A DNA stretch of 64,000 nt from Phytophthora sp. 'mugwort' (Eukaryota; Oomycota; Peronosporomycetes; Peronosporales; Peronosporaceae). The stretch's first letter is position 1, and every line of letters starts with the position of its first letter. Below, in pieces: positions 21,437 to 31,403 of this stretch. The notes under the pieces are model-generated. The model ran no database searches, was not told the DNA's origin, and saw only the letters and a list, made by a program, of their open reading frames with translations. The stretch is taken from contig JAUCEF010000003.1 in NCBI GenBank assembly GCA_033558025.1, positions 620,001 to 684,000 on the forward strand. Reading direction: 5' to 3'. The position numbers and the translations under genes are program-made.

Positions 21437-22904
21437 TTAATGAAAGCTTACATCGTGTCCTGAAAAATCTTCGTTCCTCTGACAGTCCAGCTGATGCTCA
21501 CCAAGCCTTAAGGACCTCGCTGAACCCGGGGACTAGCGACTTGAAGGTCCCGCACGATGGCCGGTCGCCGTGCCCCGCATGCCGTCCATTCTGGTATGGG
21601 GCATGATGCCCGCAATATGCCTGCTGGGGCTCCCGACGTCTGGTTCTCTCCGCCGCTCGAAGCAATGCCCTTTTTCACCTTTGCGCAGTGCACTCGACAT
21701 GGCCTGCATCTGAGTCGTAATATTGCCAATGAAATCGCTTCTATAGGTTTGTCGTAGAACTCTCTTACGAAAGTTCGACGTGATTTGATTACTCCGTTGT
21801 GTCAAAATATCTTTAATGCATAATATATTTTCCTCGAATAATTTATATCTCTAGACTTTTTAAATCACCCAGGATAATGTTGACCCTGTCGGCGACGGGC
21901 CCATCTTCGCGTAGCATGCGACCGAAAGTAATTTTCGTGTGACACTGGCTCGGCTCTTCCGATGCGTGTGCTTGATGAGCTCAACATTCAACATGGGTGG
22001 ATCAGACGCGAATGGTGTCGGGCATAAAATCGGTGGTAAAAATATGGAGTCCCGTCGCCGACACCACCTCTTAACTTAGTGATCTTTTGTGTCATGGGCA
22101 GCAACTCGTTCATACGTTCTTCGTCCCCGCAGCTCCCACCCGTTGTCTAATGATGGGGGCCGGCTCAGGCACATGCTGTGTCTTCGAATGTCTGTCATTG
22201 GCCACTTTGCAGGCTTGACTCGGGTTAAATGCATCGGTCGATCCCCCACAGTTGCGGCAGCAGCGCTCGATTGCGCCGTACTACATGTACTGCCACGACT
22301 TGGTTTCGATGCTGCGTTTTTGGTGTTGTTTACGCTTGAAGGCAACTTGTCTGCAAGCAGCAAAGCTCGCCCGTAATCCTGTTGTACAACGTCTGGCGCA
22401 GACGGTCTGCCATAGCTTTCATTGACATCTTTGGAATCGTGCACTCGCCCAGCGCCGGGTGCGTAGCCCTGAGTGCGACTCAATAGCTTCAACGATGAAA
22501 CTACTAATACGTACATGTACTGTAGTACTTTACTCTACCCGACTGCACTTGGCACCCAAGTTAGGTGATGTCAACTTCGTGGGATCGAACATTTTTCAGT
22601 TTTTTCACAACTATGGCCTTTTTTTAGCCGTCTTAATGGGGCCATTGAGTGTACTGATTTGGTGAGCTCGAGCGCACACTGCTTCTTCACGAGCCACCTC
22701 TCTTCAGTCGATGGGATCGACATAGAGACACCATGTCACTGTGACATTGTGAGTTAGGTATCGGATATATCACCATTTCTTAGCGATCTGTTGGCGTGAC
22801 AGCGTACGAGACGCTTGGGACGGGGACATCATACGAAGAGTTTGCTGCTCACGTTTTGGGTGGAATTCGTTTGGTACGCCAAGTAGTTGGTCGAATCTTC
22901 GATT
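21437..22904. other. no gene recognised
   Basis: Frames such as 22076-22516 on the minus strand are open but Ser/Arg-rich with no recognisable domain. Runs of T near 22590-22625 and AT-rich sequence at 21790-21860 were noted. This is the 3' side of the START/FYVE gene that ends at 22905. Confidence 0.4.
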
Positions 22905-24206
22905 TCACGGCTGCGAGGTCTGCATGACTGTCGTGGCGAGTTCCCATGCTGATAGCTCCTTGGCTTCAAGGACACACGACAGGCAGAACGTCAAGTTTTT
23001 TTGTGTGATCTCCTTCGTCGCATCGATGGTGAGCTTCTTCTGAACCTTGCACTTGTTGCACGTAACGCACCGGCAAATCGTACATCCAGACGGCGATTGA
23101 AGGAGACCGAGCTTCTTCAACGACTTGTGGCAAACGCCACACTCCGTCCCGGGTAAAACGCCCGCTGCATCGCTCCGTCGCCGCGCACTGATGAGCCAGC
23201 TCAGCTTTTTCAGGTTGGAACACTCCACGTAGCCAGAGCAGGAGGACACGTTGTGGGCTAGCATCAGAATGCCATAGCTCTGTATCATGTCACCGCGAGG
23301 GTCGACGAAGCCACGGCATAACATCTCTACGCTGTCCTCGTTGAGCTGTCGTGCGATGTAGCACGCCGACATTTGCACACGGATGATATTGTGGCGTTTG
23401 TCCAGCGGAGGACAGTCGTCCAGCTCCACTGAGTGGATGAGATTGTAAAAGATTTTCTCGCCGTCCGAGTCGAACGCCAGGCCCATGGACTCTACGTACA
23501 GAAAATCTCTTCGTGTCGTGAAGGGTCCGAAACATCCCGTTGCCCACTTGATGGTCACAGATCGGAAGGGGTCTTCTTCACTGGGCAGTTGCAATGTCGC
23601 CAGCACCTTACGATCGTCGAACACGTCGTTGTGGACGTAAGAGTTGCGGACGACCCAGGAATGTCTCGTGTTGGCAAACCCGCCGAATGCCACGTCTTCC
23701 ACGGTACCGTCGATGACCCCTGTGGCGATGACGAGCGGGACGTGTGGTGGCTTCGACTTGGCTAGCACGCAGTCATTGACTAACGAGAAGGACCCGTCGT
23801 CACTAGAGGAGCTGTGCGTGTTGGTACTGACCTTCTCCTCAAGTACCGTAGGTTCTTCGTCGTCGTAGACGTACGGTCGGCCGGAGTTCTCGCGTTCATG
23901 ACGCTCCATGGCGGAGAGCGATAATAATCTTGGTCGACTCGGGCCTTTTTCATCCTGGGACAGAGCTCGGGGCTTCATGGTCCCCTTGGCGTGTCGTGAC
24001 CGATAGACGTGCACCTTCTCCTTGGACTTGACGTGTTTCCACTGGTCGTGGGGCAGTTGTCGGCCACTAGCGACGAACGTCTCGTTTGCCTGTAAGGTCT
24101 CTGCTATGATGGCGTCGGCCATGTCGGTGAGGATCCTCTGCTGCGTCTTGGACAAATAGACACGCTCGGGTACAGCGCCTGGTGGAGTTAAGAAGCTTTT
24201 AAGCAT
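22905..24206 (-). CDS. START-like domain protein with C-terminal FYVE-like zinc finger (paralogue 2)
   Basis: This is an intact 433-residue frame from ATG at 24204-24206. It is closest by eye to paralogue 1 at 936-2222, sharing long blocks: QLPHDQWKHVKSKEKVHV, RRDFLYVESMGLAFDSDGE, the acidic-Ser patch SSSSDDGSFSL and GFVDPRGDM. The START-like region is at ~60-330. The C-terminal zinc finger has Cys pairs CGVC, CTIC, CNKC and CLSC. As in paralogue 1, the RRHHCR patch of true FYVE domains is absent. No signal peptide or membrane segment is evident. Paralogues 1 and 2 form one subgroup; those at 60.5 and 62.0 kb form another (MKF-(V/T)-(I/L)-P-E start, longer tail). Confidence 0.87.
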   Translation of the reverse strand: MLKSFLTPPGAVPERVYLSKTQQRILTDMADAIIAETLQANETFVASGRQLPHDQWKHVKSKEKVHVYRSRHAKGTMKPRALSQDEKGPSRPRLLSLSAMERHERENSGRPYVYDDEEPTVLEEKVSTNTHSSSSDDGSFSLVNDCVLAKSKPPHVPLVIATGVIDGTVEDVAFGGFANTRHSWVVRNSYVHNDVFDDRKVLATLQLPSEEDPFRSVTIKWATGCFGPFTTRRDFLYVESMGLAFDSDGEKIFYNLIHSVELDDCPPLDKRHNIIRVQMSACYIARQLNEDSVEMLCRGFVDPRGDMIQSYGILMLAHNVSSCSGYVECSNLKKLSWLISARRRSDAAGVLPGTECGVCHKSLKKLGLLQSPSGCTICRCVTCNKCKVQKKLTIDATKEITQKNLTFCLSCVLEAKELSAWELATTVMQTSQP

Positions 24207-24902
24207 GATTCCTATTCTGAGAGCTCTTTAGCCAGTCAAACAAACCGACGTCACGGGGACGGAGCAAGTCTGAAAATGGCGGGGTCCGAACGAAGCCGCT
24301 TGTGAACAGCTGAGAGATGAGGTGACGGAGGAGCTTGACCTATCGGATATTGTCGGCGGAAGATGCTACGCCCACGGTTTTCATCTTCAATTGCATGGAA
24401 CAGGAGCGCGTCTTTGCTACCCATATGTCGGTCAACTTGACAGCATTGAGGGGAATCGCAAAGAGAGGGAGGGGCATATTATAACATCCAGCAATGGCAC
24501 GACATTTGACCGTCGCCGCTTCAAATTGGCCGTGACGATACAGTATTTCGAGCATTTCCAGTGTAAGTATATATCCTAAGTCTTCATTCGTGGTAGACAG
24601 TGGAGCTCCTCGTTCACGCTGTATTTGTGGTGCCTGGATGCAGGGTAGCATCTGCTAACCATAGAGCGGCCGGCTGATATGCAGCGATGGCTGTGGGCGG
24701 CGCTGCTTCGAGGCTTCGAGCCATCGACGAGAGAGCGAAAGACGACGCTTACTGCAGTGGCGAGGTTCAATTGGGCCGTCTGCCGGCGACGACGAGTTCA
24801 ACTTGACACGCCGAAGAGCTTCACGGCACGCCACTGAGGTCAGCTCGAGTCAAGTCGCCGCCGCACGGTTTTTAATGAGTCAGGTCCCGTCTGGGGTGGG
24901 AA
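24207..24902. other. intergenic, no gene recognised
   Basis: Upstream region of the minus-strand START/FYVE gene. The open frames here have no domain-like translation. Confidence 0.35.
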
Positions 24903-25260
24903 ATGCCGTCTTCACCAAGCAGAATCGACGTGGACTTGGTAAGCAAACGTTATCACGAAAGGCTCGTGTCGATACAGTCGTTCCAATTGTACTGTAAATT
25001 TGACGCAGGCAAACGTTAGAGAGCCCGAGCGCGCTTCCTCATCGGTACGGGCTCTGTCCTCGACGCCTGCCCACAGTGTCAACGTGAAGCCGAGGTACAC
25101 TTTTGACCTCGGGCATTACAGGTTGCGTCGACTTGCTACGGGCCATGAAGACATTCGACGCACAATGTCTATGCTGCGACTTGACCTTCAACGACTCGGC
25201 ATGATGCAGCAGCAAGGCGATACCGAGACCATTGTCGAGACGAGGCGTCGGTTGCTGTAG
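24903..25260 (+). CDS. small two-exon hypothetical protein
   Basis: A spliced model joins exon 1 (24903-24938, ATG, 12 codons) to exon 2 (25009-25260, stop TAG). The 70-bp intron 24939-25008 starts GTAAGC and ends ACGCAG, and the junction is in phase 0. The first ATG after an in-frame TGA is used. The predicted protein has ~95 residues: a Ser/Arg-rich first half, then a basic, probably helical segment (HEDIRRTMSMLRLDLQRLG) and a C-terminal helix (ETIVETRRRLL). The family is not recognised. It could be the last two exons of a longer gene or a chance open frame. Confidence 0.4.
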
Positions 25261-26427
25261 GGGCAGGCGCGTCCTTCAAGTGTATGCCGCTTGGTCCAAC
25301 CTTTCGCTAGTGCATCCGTCTGCCATCTGCTCGATGCCACCGCTTCAACTGCCACCCTACTGTTTCGCGATACACCAGAAGTACAGTCATGGGCGGTCGT
25401 GACGTCACGCGAGTGGAGCATTCGCTGTCAGCACACCGAGGTGGCCGATGCCTCTTTCGTTAAATACATTAAAATATAATATATTTTATAAAGTACTGTG
25501 AGCAGCGTAAAGACCGGATGACGACCTCCCACTGGATACTGCTGTATTATTTATCGACAGCAAGCCCGCGACTGAACCGAAAGGGGCCTTTGTGCCAGAA
25601 CCTGATCAGGCGTCGATGGCACGGAGCAGGTAAGAGCGACCGACGACCGCAGCGTTCGCCTCGACAACAACATTCTGAGACCAGATCTGTTATAGCTAGC
25701 AAGCCCATTCTGAGTAGATGCTTGCAACAAGGTTAATTGGTTTGAAGAGTCACGAAGCTACGACGTGCGCACAGGCCTCAAGTTTGCTAGAACAGATAAA
25801 CTCTAGCAGGTCATCATTGCAATGCATTTCCTGCTTCATCTGGCAGTTCAAAATTGGTGTTTTACACAAAATATCAAAGATCGCAGGTGCTAGGGCCCAC
25901 GTTCGTAACAGCGATAACATGCCTACAGACTGCTCAGCTCGGTGGTAGTAGTATGTCATTGAACATTGCGCCGGCAGTTTTTTTTCTTACCGTAATTTAC
26001 CAACGAGAGGAGGTTTAGAGCTTCCTGAACACCACTTGTTGAAAGCAACGACGCGACCGCTGAATAGCATCTGGTGCGAAGGAGGTCTCCTTCACACCTC
26101 CGAGCACCGCACAGAGCAATATTGGGATTTAATGCCAAGATAATTCATTATAAAGAAAAAATCATTACGCCGGCATATTATGTTTTGAGGACCTACTCTT
26201 GACACCGAACTCTATGCGACCAGCACTCAAGTTGTACTACCAGCACTTTTAAAATCCCCAAGCGCTGTGCTATCCCTGCCACCACTCAATCAGCCTCCTC
26301 AATCCTGCCAATCGCTCGCCAGCACGGCAAAAGGAAATCCACGCACTCAGCCAAATATTGTCCAATCCATAGACTTTATTTAGCTACTTTTATTCAATAG
26401 AAGCAGAAGATCTGATCTCAGCTCATT
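25261..26427. other. no gene recognised
   Basis: Nothing with a recognisable domain. The final ~200 bp are the presumed 5' end of the MULE element that follows; terminal repeats were not identified by eye. Confidence 0.4.
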
Positions 26428-28187
26428 TTGCCCAACCATTCCCCCTTTCATCCAACCAAGCTACCTACCGCCGCCATGCCTCGCTGCCTTCCCTGGGTCA
26501 ACCTCGCTATCCCCCCCCCCCGCTCGGACGCCGATATGCTACTGGAAACGTTCAAGAGCTTCAAGATTACCAAGAGTGACGAGGGCAAATGCTGCATTTG
26601 CACGGTTGCAGCGCCCCAACTGATGCGTACGCAGCTCCAACGATATAGCTGTGATGCATGCCGGGCAATGACGCCTGGCGCAGCTTGCCCTTGGCGAGGG
26701 CGTGTAAGGACATGCAGCATGCTGAATGTGGCAAATGTCGACGAGCTGCACGCTCACATTTCTCCACTTCACTCATCGCCGAAGCCGAAGCTGACTTCGC
26801 CGATGAAGGACGTGGCTCGCGACTGGGCGGCACAGGGTCTTCGCCGGCTGAGGGCGTGGTACGGGCTTATGCGGCGCTTCAACCTGGACAAAGCTGCTAT
26901 GCCGCCTTTGGCAACGGTCCAGCGCTTCGTCCACAGCTATGTGGTTGTCACGCTGGGGGCAGCGACCTGCTTAGCGCCATCCACCTCAAGCTCCGAGCGG
27001 CTGGCTACACGGGGCAGGAAGAGGAGTCGTCTGCGTTCACGTTTTCGTGGCGCAATGACGCCGAAGGGAGACCCATTATCGGTAATGGTACCGACCAAGA
27101 TCCGTTCGTCGTCGGCATGACTACGAAGAAGCGGTACACCGAGCTGCTTTCGAGTTTGAGCCGTGTGTATCGTCTGGTGACCGGCAAGAATATGTGCATG
27201 CAGTTCACCATGGGAGACACCGATTTGGCGCAGTGGAACACACTGCATGACGTCTTCGGCATGAACAGCGCGTTTCGCTTTCTGATGTGCTTTTTTCATG
27301 TTGCGAAAAAGTGTATGAGAACACGCTGCTTGGAGTCAAACGTAGCTGCAATGGTAATGGGTCATCTACACGAGCTGCATTTTACGAGCAGCGAGCATGG
27401 GTTCCATGCGAAGCTTACATAGGTGAAGGCAAAGTGGGGCAACTGGGTGCAGCTCGTTCAATTTACGGCTTACTTCGAGAAAGTCTTGCTAAATGAGAGG
27501 GTATGGCGCTGGCAATGCTTCCACACGGCCGGTGGATTTGCCACCACCAACAGCCCATGTGAGACGTTCAACGCGGCGATCAAGCGGGACGTCACCATTC
27601 GCCGGCGACTGATAGTTGGCGCACTGGTTGACCAGTTGCTCATCCTCTGTGGTGGTGAGAGTTCGGGGGCGAAGCCGTTTGTTACAGCGACTACGTTCTC
27701 AGACCGTCTAGCCCGGTGCGCTCGGTCTCTGGCACGTGAAGGCCTTCTGTACTAGTAGGTCTTCCAGCGCGGCAGCATCGCGTCGCTCCTTGTGGACGCG
27801 CCGTTGCAGAGCACGAGCAACACCATCCGTGTCATGGCACAGCCGGTCGCTCTCGTGTTTGATGTTCTGGACCGCCGCTCACACGAGAACCTCCCCGTCA
27901 CCGTGCAGCTTAACTTTGAGACGGCCAGAATGGAGCGGCCAGGCATGCCGACTTGCGGATGGGAGGTGGATACCCAATCTCGGTCTTGCCCTTGCTGCTT
28001 CAACATGAAGCATGGCTCCTGCGTCCATCTTCTTTTTTGCGTTGCCGTTTGCGCCGTTGGCAGTCTCGATGCCACTGGCAGGGAGACTCTATTCTACCGA
28101 GGAACAAACAAGAGCAAGCGGGCGCAAGCACGCACTCAGCCGGCGGGTCGCCTGAGGATCAATGGCCAAGCGCTACAGATGGAATAA
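26428..28187 (+). pseudogene. MULE-type transposase with SWIM zinc finger, decayed
   Basis: Several open pieces follow one another. The N-terminal part carries a Cys-rich patch (GKCCICTVAAP... SCDACRA, ~26580-26670). The DDE region follows at ~26960-27420, with QDPFVVGMTTKKRYTELL, QFTMGDTDLAQWNTLHDVFG (catalytic Asp block) and FRFLMCFFHVAKKC. The C-terminal region includes TTNSPCETFNAAIKRDVT (~27545-27598; conserved NxxE-like block) and a SWIM-type finger, SCPCCFNMKHGSCVHLLF (~27985-28038, CxCxnCxH). Breaks include a frame change at ~26940, a TAG at 27421 and two stops at ~27755. A C-run at 26512 may be another lesion. Confidence 0.8.
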
Positions 28188-28339
28188 ACACCAGTCACTA
28201 AGATTAGAGAAGTGATAACAACTAGCGAGAATCAAAACTATCTCCGTTATCCTTTTTACCGTTTCCGCTTGAAACGGTGCTAATGCACCGCAATCTTGGC
28301 CATCACGTCTGGCGTCTCGCTGTACATCAGGTCTCCCCG

Positions 28340-28560
28340 AGGGCTAGCTCCACAGACTCTTAGGCCAGCACGGGCAGCACAAGTTTCATCGGCTCCTGGC
28401 CCTGTACGAGACCCACGGGCAGCACAAGCTCTGCGCGCACCATGCCCTTGTGATCCAGCACAGGCTTCTGGTCCAGCACGGGCTTCACGGGCTCCTGGTC
28501 CAGCACGGCCTTCAGGTCCAGCAAGGGCTCATGGCCCACCAGGGGCTCCAGCGCAGAAAA
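28340..28560 (+). repeat. imperfect short tandem repeats (CCAGCACGGGCTTC-like)
   Basis: Units of about 15-24 bp resembling GGTCCAGCACGGGCTTCACGG are repeated with variation. Translated, they give Ala/Gly/Pro-rich low complexity. No gene is called. Confidence 0.6.
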
Positions 28561-28925
28561 TTCAAACCCACCTCCGCGTTGGGCATGGCCGCTCCGGCGT
28601 GGCCACCAAATGCGATCTGCGAGAGAGAAGGGGGGGTATTATCAAAGTGACTACCGGGAATTCTACCGGATAGTTATGTTTCGACATGAGCAGACGAGTC
28701 TGTTCTGCTCACTGTGTCACAGACAGGTCCATCCCCGTCTCGGTAAAGTGCTGGTAGACCCTTGCAGTGTTGTGTCCCTTTCCTATCAGTGTTTATGGTA
28801 TTTGCTCTTATTTTTTGCAAAGAGTAGTATCCCTCGCCGTCATCACATCTTAATTTCCGTTTAGGTACGATAGCGAATTCTCTCCATCTTCTTCCTCATT
28901 CCGGAATCTGCCGCCTTGAGGAAAT

Positions 28926-30311
28926 ATTGTCAAGCTCTTCTGTGCGATCGTTGGTGTGGCGGGAGCCGCTTTTCCTGTGGACATCGACGCGGGACAGTCG
29001 GTGGGAGACTTGAAGAAGGCGATCAAGGAGCAGAAGAAGAACAAGTTCGACAAGGTTGATGCCGACGACCTGCAGCTCTTCCTGGCGAAGACGGACCAGG
29101 GCGCGTGGCTGAAGACGAAGGATCTGCTCCGGATGCGAAAGGGGGAAAACCCAATGAAGTTGAGAATCGCTACATGAAAGAGGAATTGGATGATCCGACG
29201 GACAAGATCTGCTCGAAGTTTCCCAGCACAATCCCCGACGGAACGGTTCACGTGCTGGTGGTGGTTCCGGAACAAGAACACGCACAAACAGGTTTGTGGC
29301 TTGTGACTGGATCCGTTGATAACGCGTTGGACACGAGAGGGATTCGCTGCAAACTGCACTGGCTGGCGACATTACGCATTGGATACTACTATCCTGTGCG
29401 CCGCATTGGCAACAAGAATGTCGCGTTTTGGTATGAAGACAAGAAGTTATGTCTTCATGTTTTGTTCAAAACAGGTACGTGTTTTTATATATCGTCGCTG
29501 CATCGTAATGTTGCTTTCGTGGCGAGCTAACTCTGTTTCGTTTACAGAAGATGCTGTTTTGCTGTTCGAAACTGACTTAAGGATTGGACTGTAAACGCTG
29601 GGCTCTCCGTTAACTAACCAAGTAGTTGAGACGCGTGTTGCAGCAGTTATCGGTGTGTCTACTGATCTTCATCGCGTATTCTACGGCGACTATGTTCCAG
29701 AAGATTCGGAATCTTCGCAAAACACAATCTCATCCTTATTGTTGACTACAAGCGCTTCGAATCTGGACTTCTCGACTGACGAATTTCGTTTTCAGCGGAT
29801 TGAACACGAGACGTTCTTCCTACCGTACGGCAAGGCAGAAAGCTGTCATTTGGTGTCGAGAATCAAAGCAGAGACCACAAACGAGAATTCGCCAAGTACG
29901 ATCGAGACCCAAACAATAGGCTTGTGCTTTCCCGCGATATGCATGGTTGGTTCGACGGTATGAGCATTATGGTTCCCATCGTCAACATGCTCCCCGGATC
30001 TGTGGAAGAGAATCAATCAATTAGCAACAGGCACAAGGTACGTAGTGTGCGCTTAGTTCTGTTGTGTGTGCAAGTATACTGACGCTTGCGTGCAGGCCGA
30101 GGTCTTCGTGAAGGTTATAGATGCGCAGTGCACAGATCGCGTGTTCAATCGGTTGAAAGAAGGATCAACCGTGACCAACGATCCGCTCATGATGAAGACG
30201 TATGGTCACGTGGAGGATCCAGAAACATTTTGTTTGTATATGAGGTGGAAGCACGAAGACAATGCGGAGCGCTGGAGAAGTTTTTTTGATATGACTCCGG
30301 CAGTCGATTGA
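28926..30311 (+). pseudogene. Crinkler (CRN) effector with HNH-type C-terminal domain, inactivated
   Basis: CRN proteins are oomycete effectors with a conserved N-terminal translocation region and diverse toxic or nuclease-like C-termini. Here the first block, [12 protein letters not shown], is followed by [15 protein letters not shown] and the hallmark LFLAK (in [13 protein letters not shown]). The C-terminus carries YDRDPNNRLVLSRDMHGWFDG, an HNH_2-like nuclease motif, then KVIDAQCTDRVFNRLK and RSFFDMTPAVD before TGA 30309-30311. Two introns with canonical borders fit: 29475-29547 and 30038-30095. Lesions: the expected start codon at 28926 is ATT, a frame change lies in the G/A run near 29143, a TAA sits at ~29592, and another frame change lies at ~29870. 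It is described as found and not reconstructed. Confidence 0.88.
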
Positions 30312-30399
30312 GTGGAATAATGTGGTTCTTAGTTAAATACTTCGAAGCAGTATTTTATTTCTTTCATCTTGATAAATAAAAAGTTAGTAATATAGTAAG

Positions 30400-30570
30400 A
30401 TGGCGTATTCACGTGAACAATACCTCGCTAACAAAGAGCGCATTAAAGCAGCATAGAAGCGGTATCAGCGCACACGCGACGCTCGCTTGTCGTATCAAAA
30501 AGTTTACGACGACAAGCATAGAAACCAGATTCTATCTCGCAAGCGTAAGCCCAAAACCGAATTTATTTAA
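30400..30570 (+). pseudogene. small basic protein of the Polinton
   Basis: ATG at 30400 opens a frame reading MAYSREQYLANKERIKAA, a TAG, then more Lys/Arg/Tyr-rich sequence to TAA 30568-30570. Basic N-x-E-x-I/K repeats of this type accompany virus-encoded nucleases and small DNA-binding proteins. The family was not identified. Confidence 0.45.
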
Positions 30571-30679
30571 GGCAAAGTCGAACCTAACAACGAAACCGAT
30601 CTTAATTAATTAATTATCGTTTTCTCAGATGAAAAGTCAAACCCAATATAACCGATGACTGAGGACTGATAACACGCTT

Positions 30680-31050
30680 AAAATTTTGACCGAAGCACTC
30701 GGAGACCTTTCCCAATACCATTCATCCGGGTGGTTTTGGCACTCGACAGAGGATAATGGGAAGTGGATGCCGATGGGTAAGACCCAAATATCCATGCCCA
30801 GCTTATCGACCGAGTGTAAATCCGAGATGCTACTGCAATACCTCAATCAAGCGGCACTTCCTTATTATCAATAAGAGCGAGAACCATCACTTCGTTGGCT
30901 CTGAATGTGTTAAGCTATTTGGTGGCCACTACAAAGTATGTCTCGGATGCCAACGTCGGTACCAAGGTAGTTATAAGTATTGCAAGAAATGTCGAGACCG
31001 TGGTCTAACATCATTTAGTGATGAGAAGCTGGGATTTGGAAAATATTAAA
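30680..31050 (+). pseudogene. small protein with C-terminal Cys-pair (zinc-ribbon-like)
   Basis: Two open pieces in different frames. The first is acidic and Trp-containing (GWFWHSTEDNGKWMP). The second ends with CLGCQRRYQGSYKYCKKC, two CxxC pairs suggesting a zinc ribbon, then KLGFGKY and TAA. No start codon is certain. Function unknown. Confidence 0.4.
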
Positions 31051-31403
31051 ATAGAAAGCCTATGTCACTATTAGGAGTGGATGACGGCTACATCCATTTC
31101 CTGTTTAAGTGCGACACCGTATCTGAAGACTCTAAACAGGATTAGCTCGCAATCTACTACCACAAACAGTTATTGGTATACCGGTAAGCATCACGACAAA
31201 TCCATCCAAATGGATTAAAGAATAACGCTGTTGGATATTATAACTGGCACAAACCTCCAACAAGCCATATGCCAAATATTTGAATTAATTAAATTCAGAT
31301 TTTTTTATATATTGGTATGATATAAAGTCGAACCTGATACAAGTTCCAATAATTATAAAGTCATATCTAAGAAGAAGAATATAACCAAGGGTATATAGGC
31401 AAT
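31051..31403 (+). other. short decayed ORF and AT-rich spacer
   Basis: ATG near 31062 opens a frame (MSLLGVDDGYIHFLFKCD) with a TAG near 31143 and a further stop near 31193. The rest is AT-rich and may hold the polymerase promoter. Nothing else was recognised. Confidence 0.35.

Noticed and set aside
28850..29372. Minus-strand frames of 158-169 codons
   Set aside because: Antisense to the CRN N-terminal region and without domain character.
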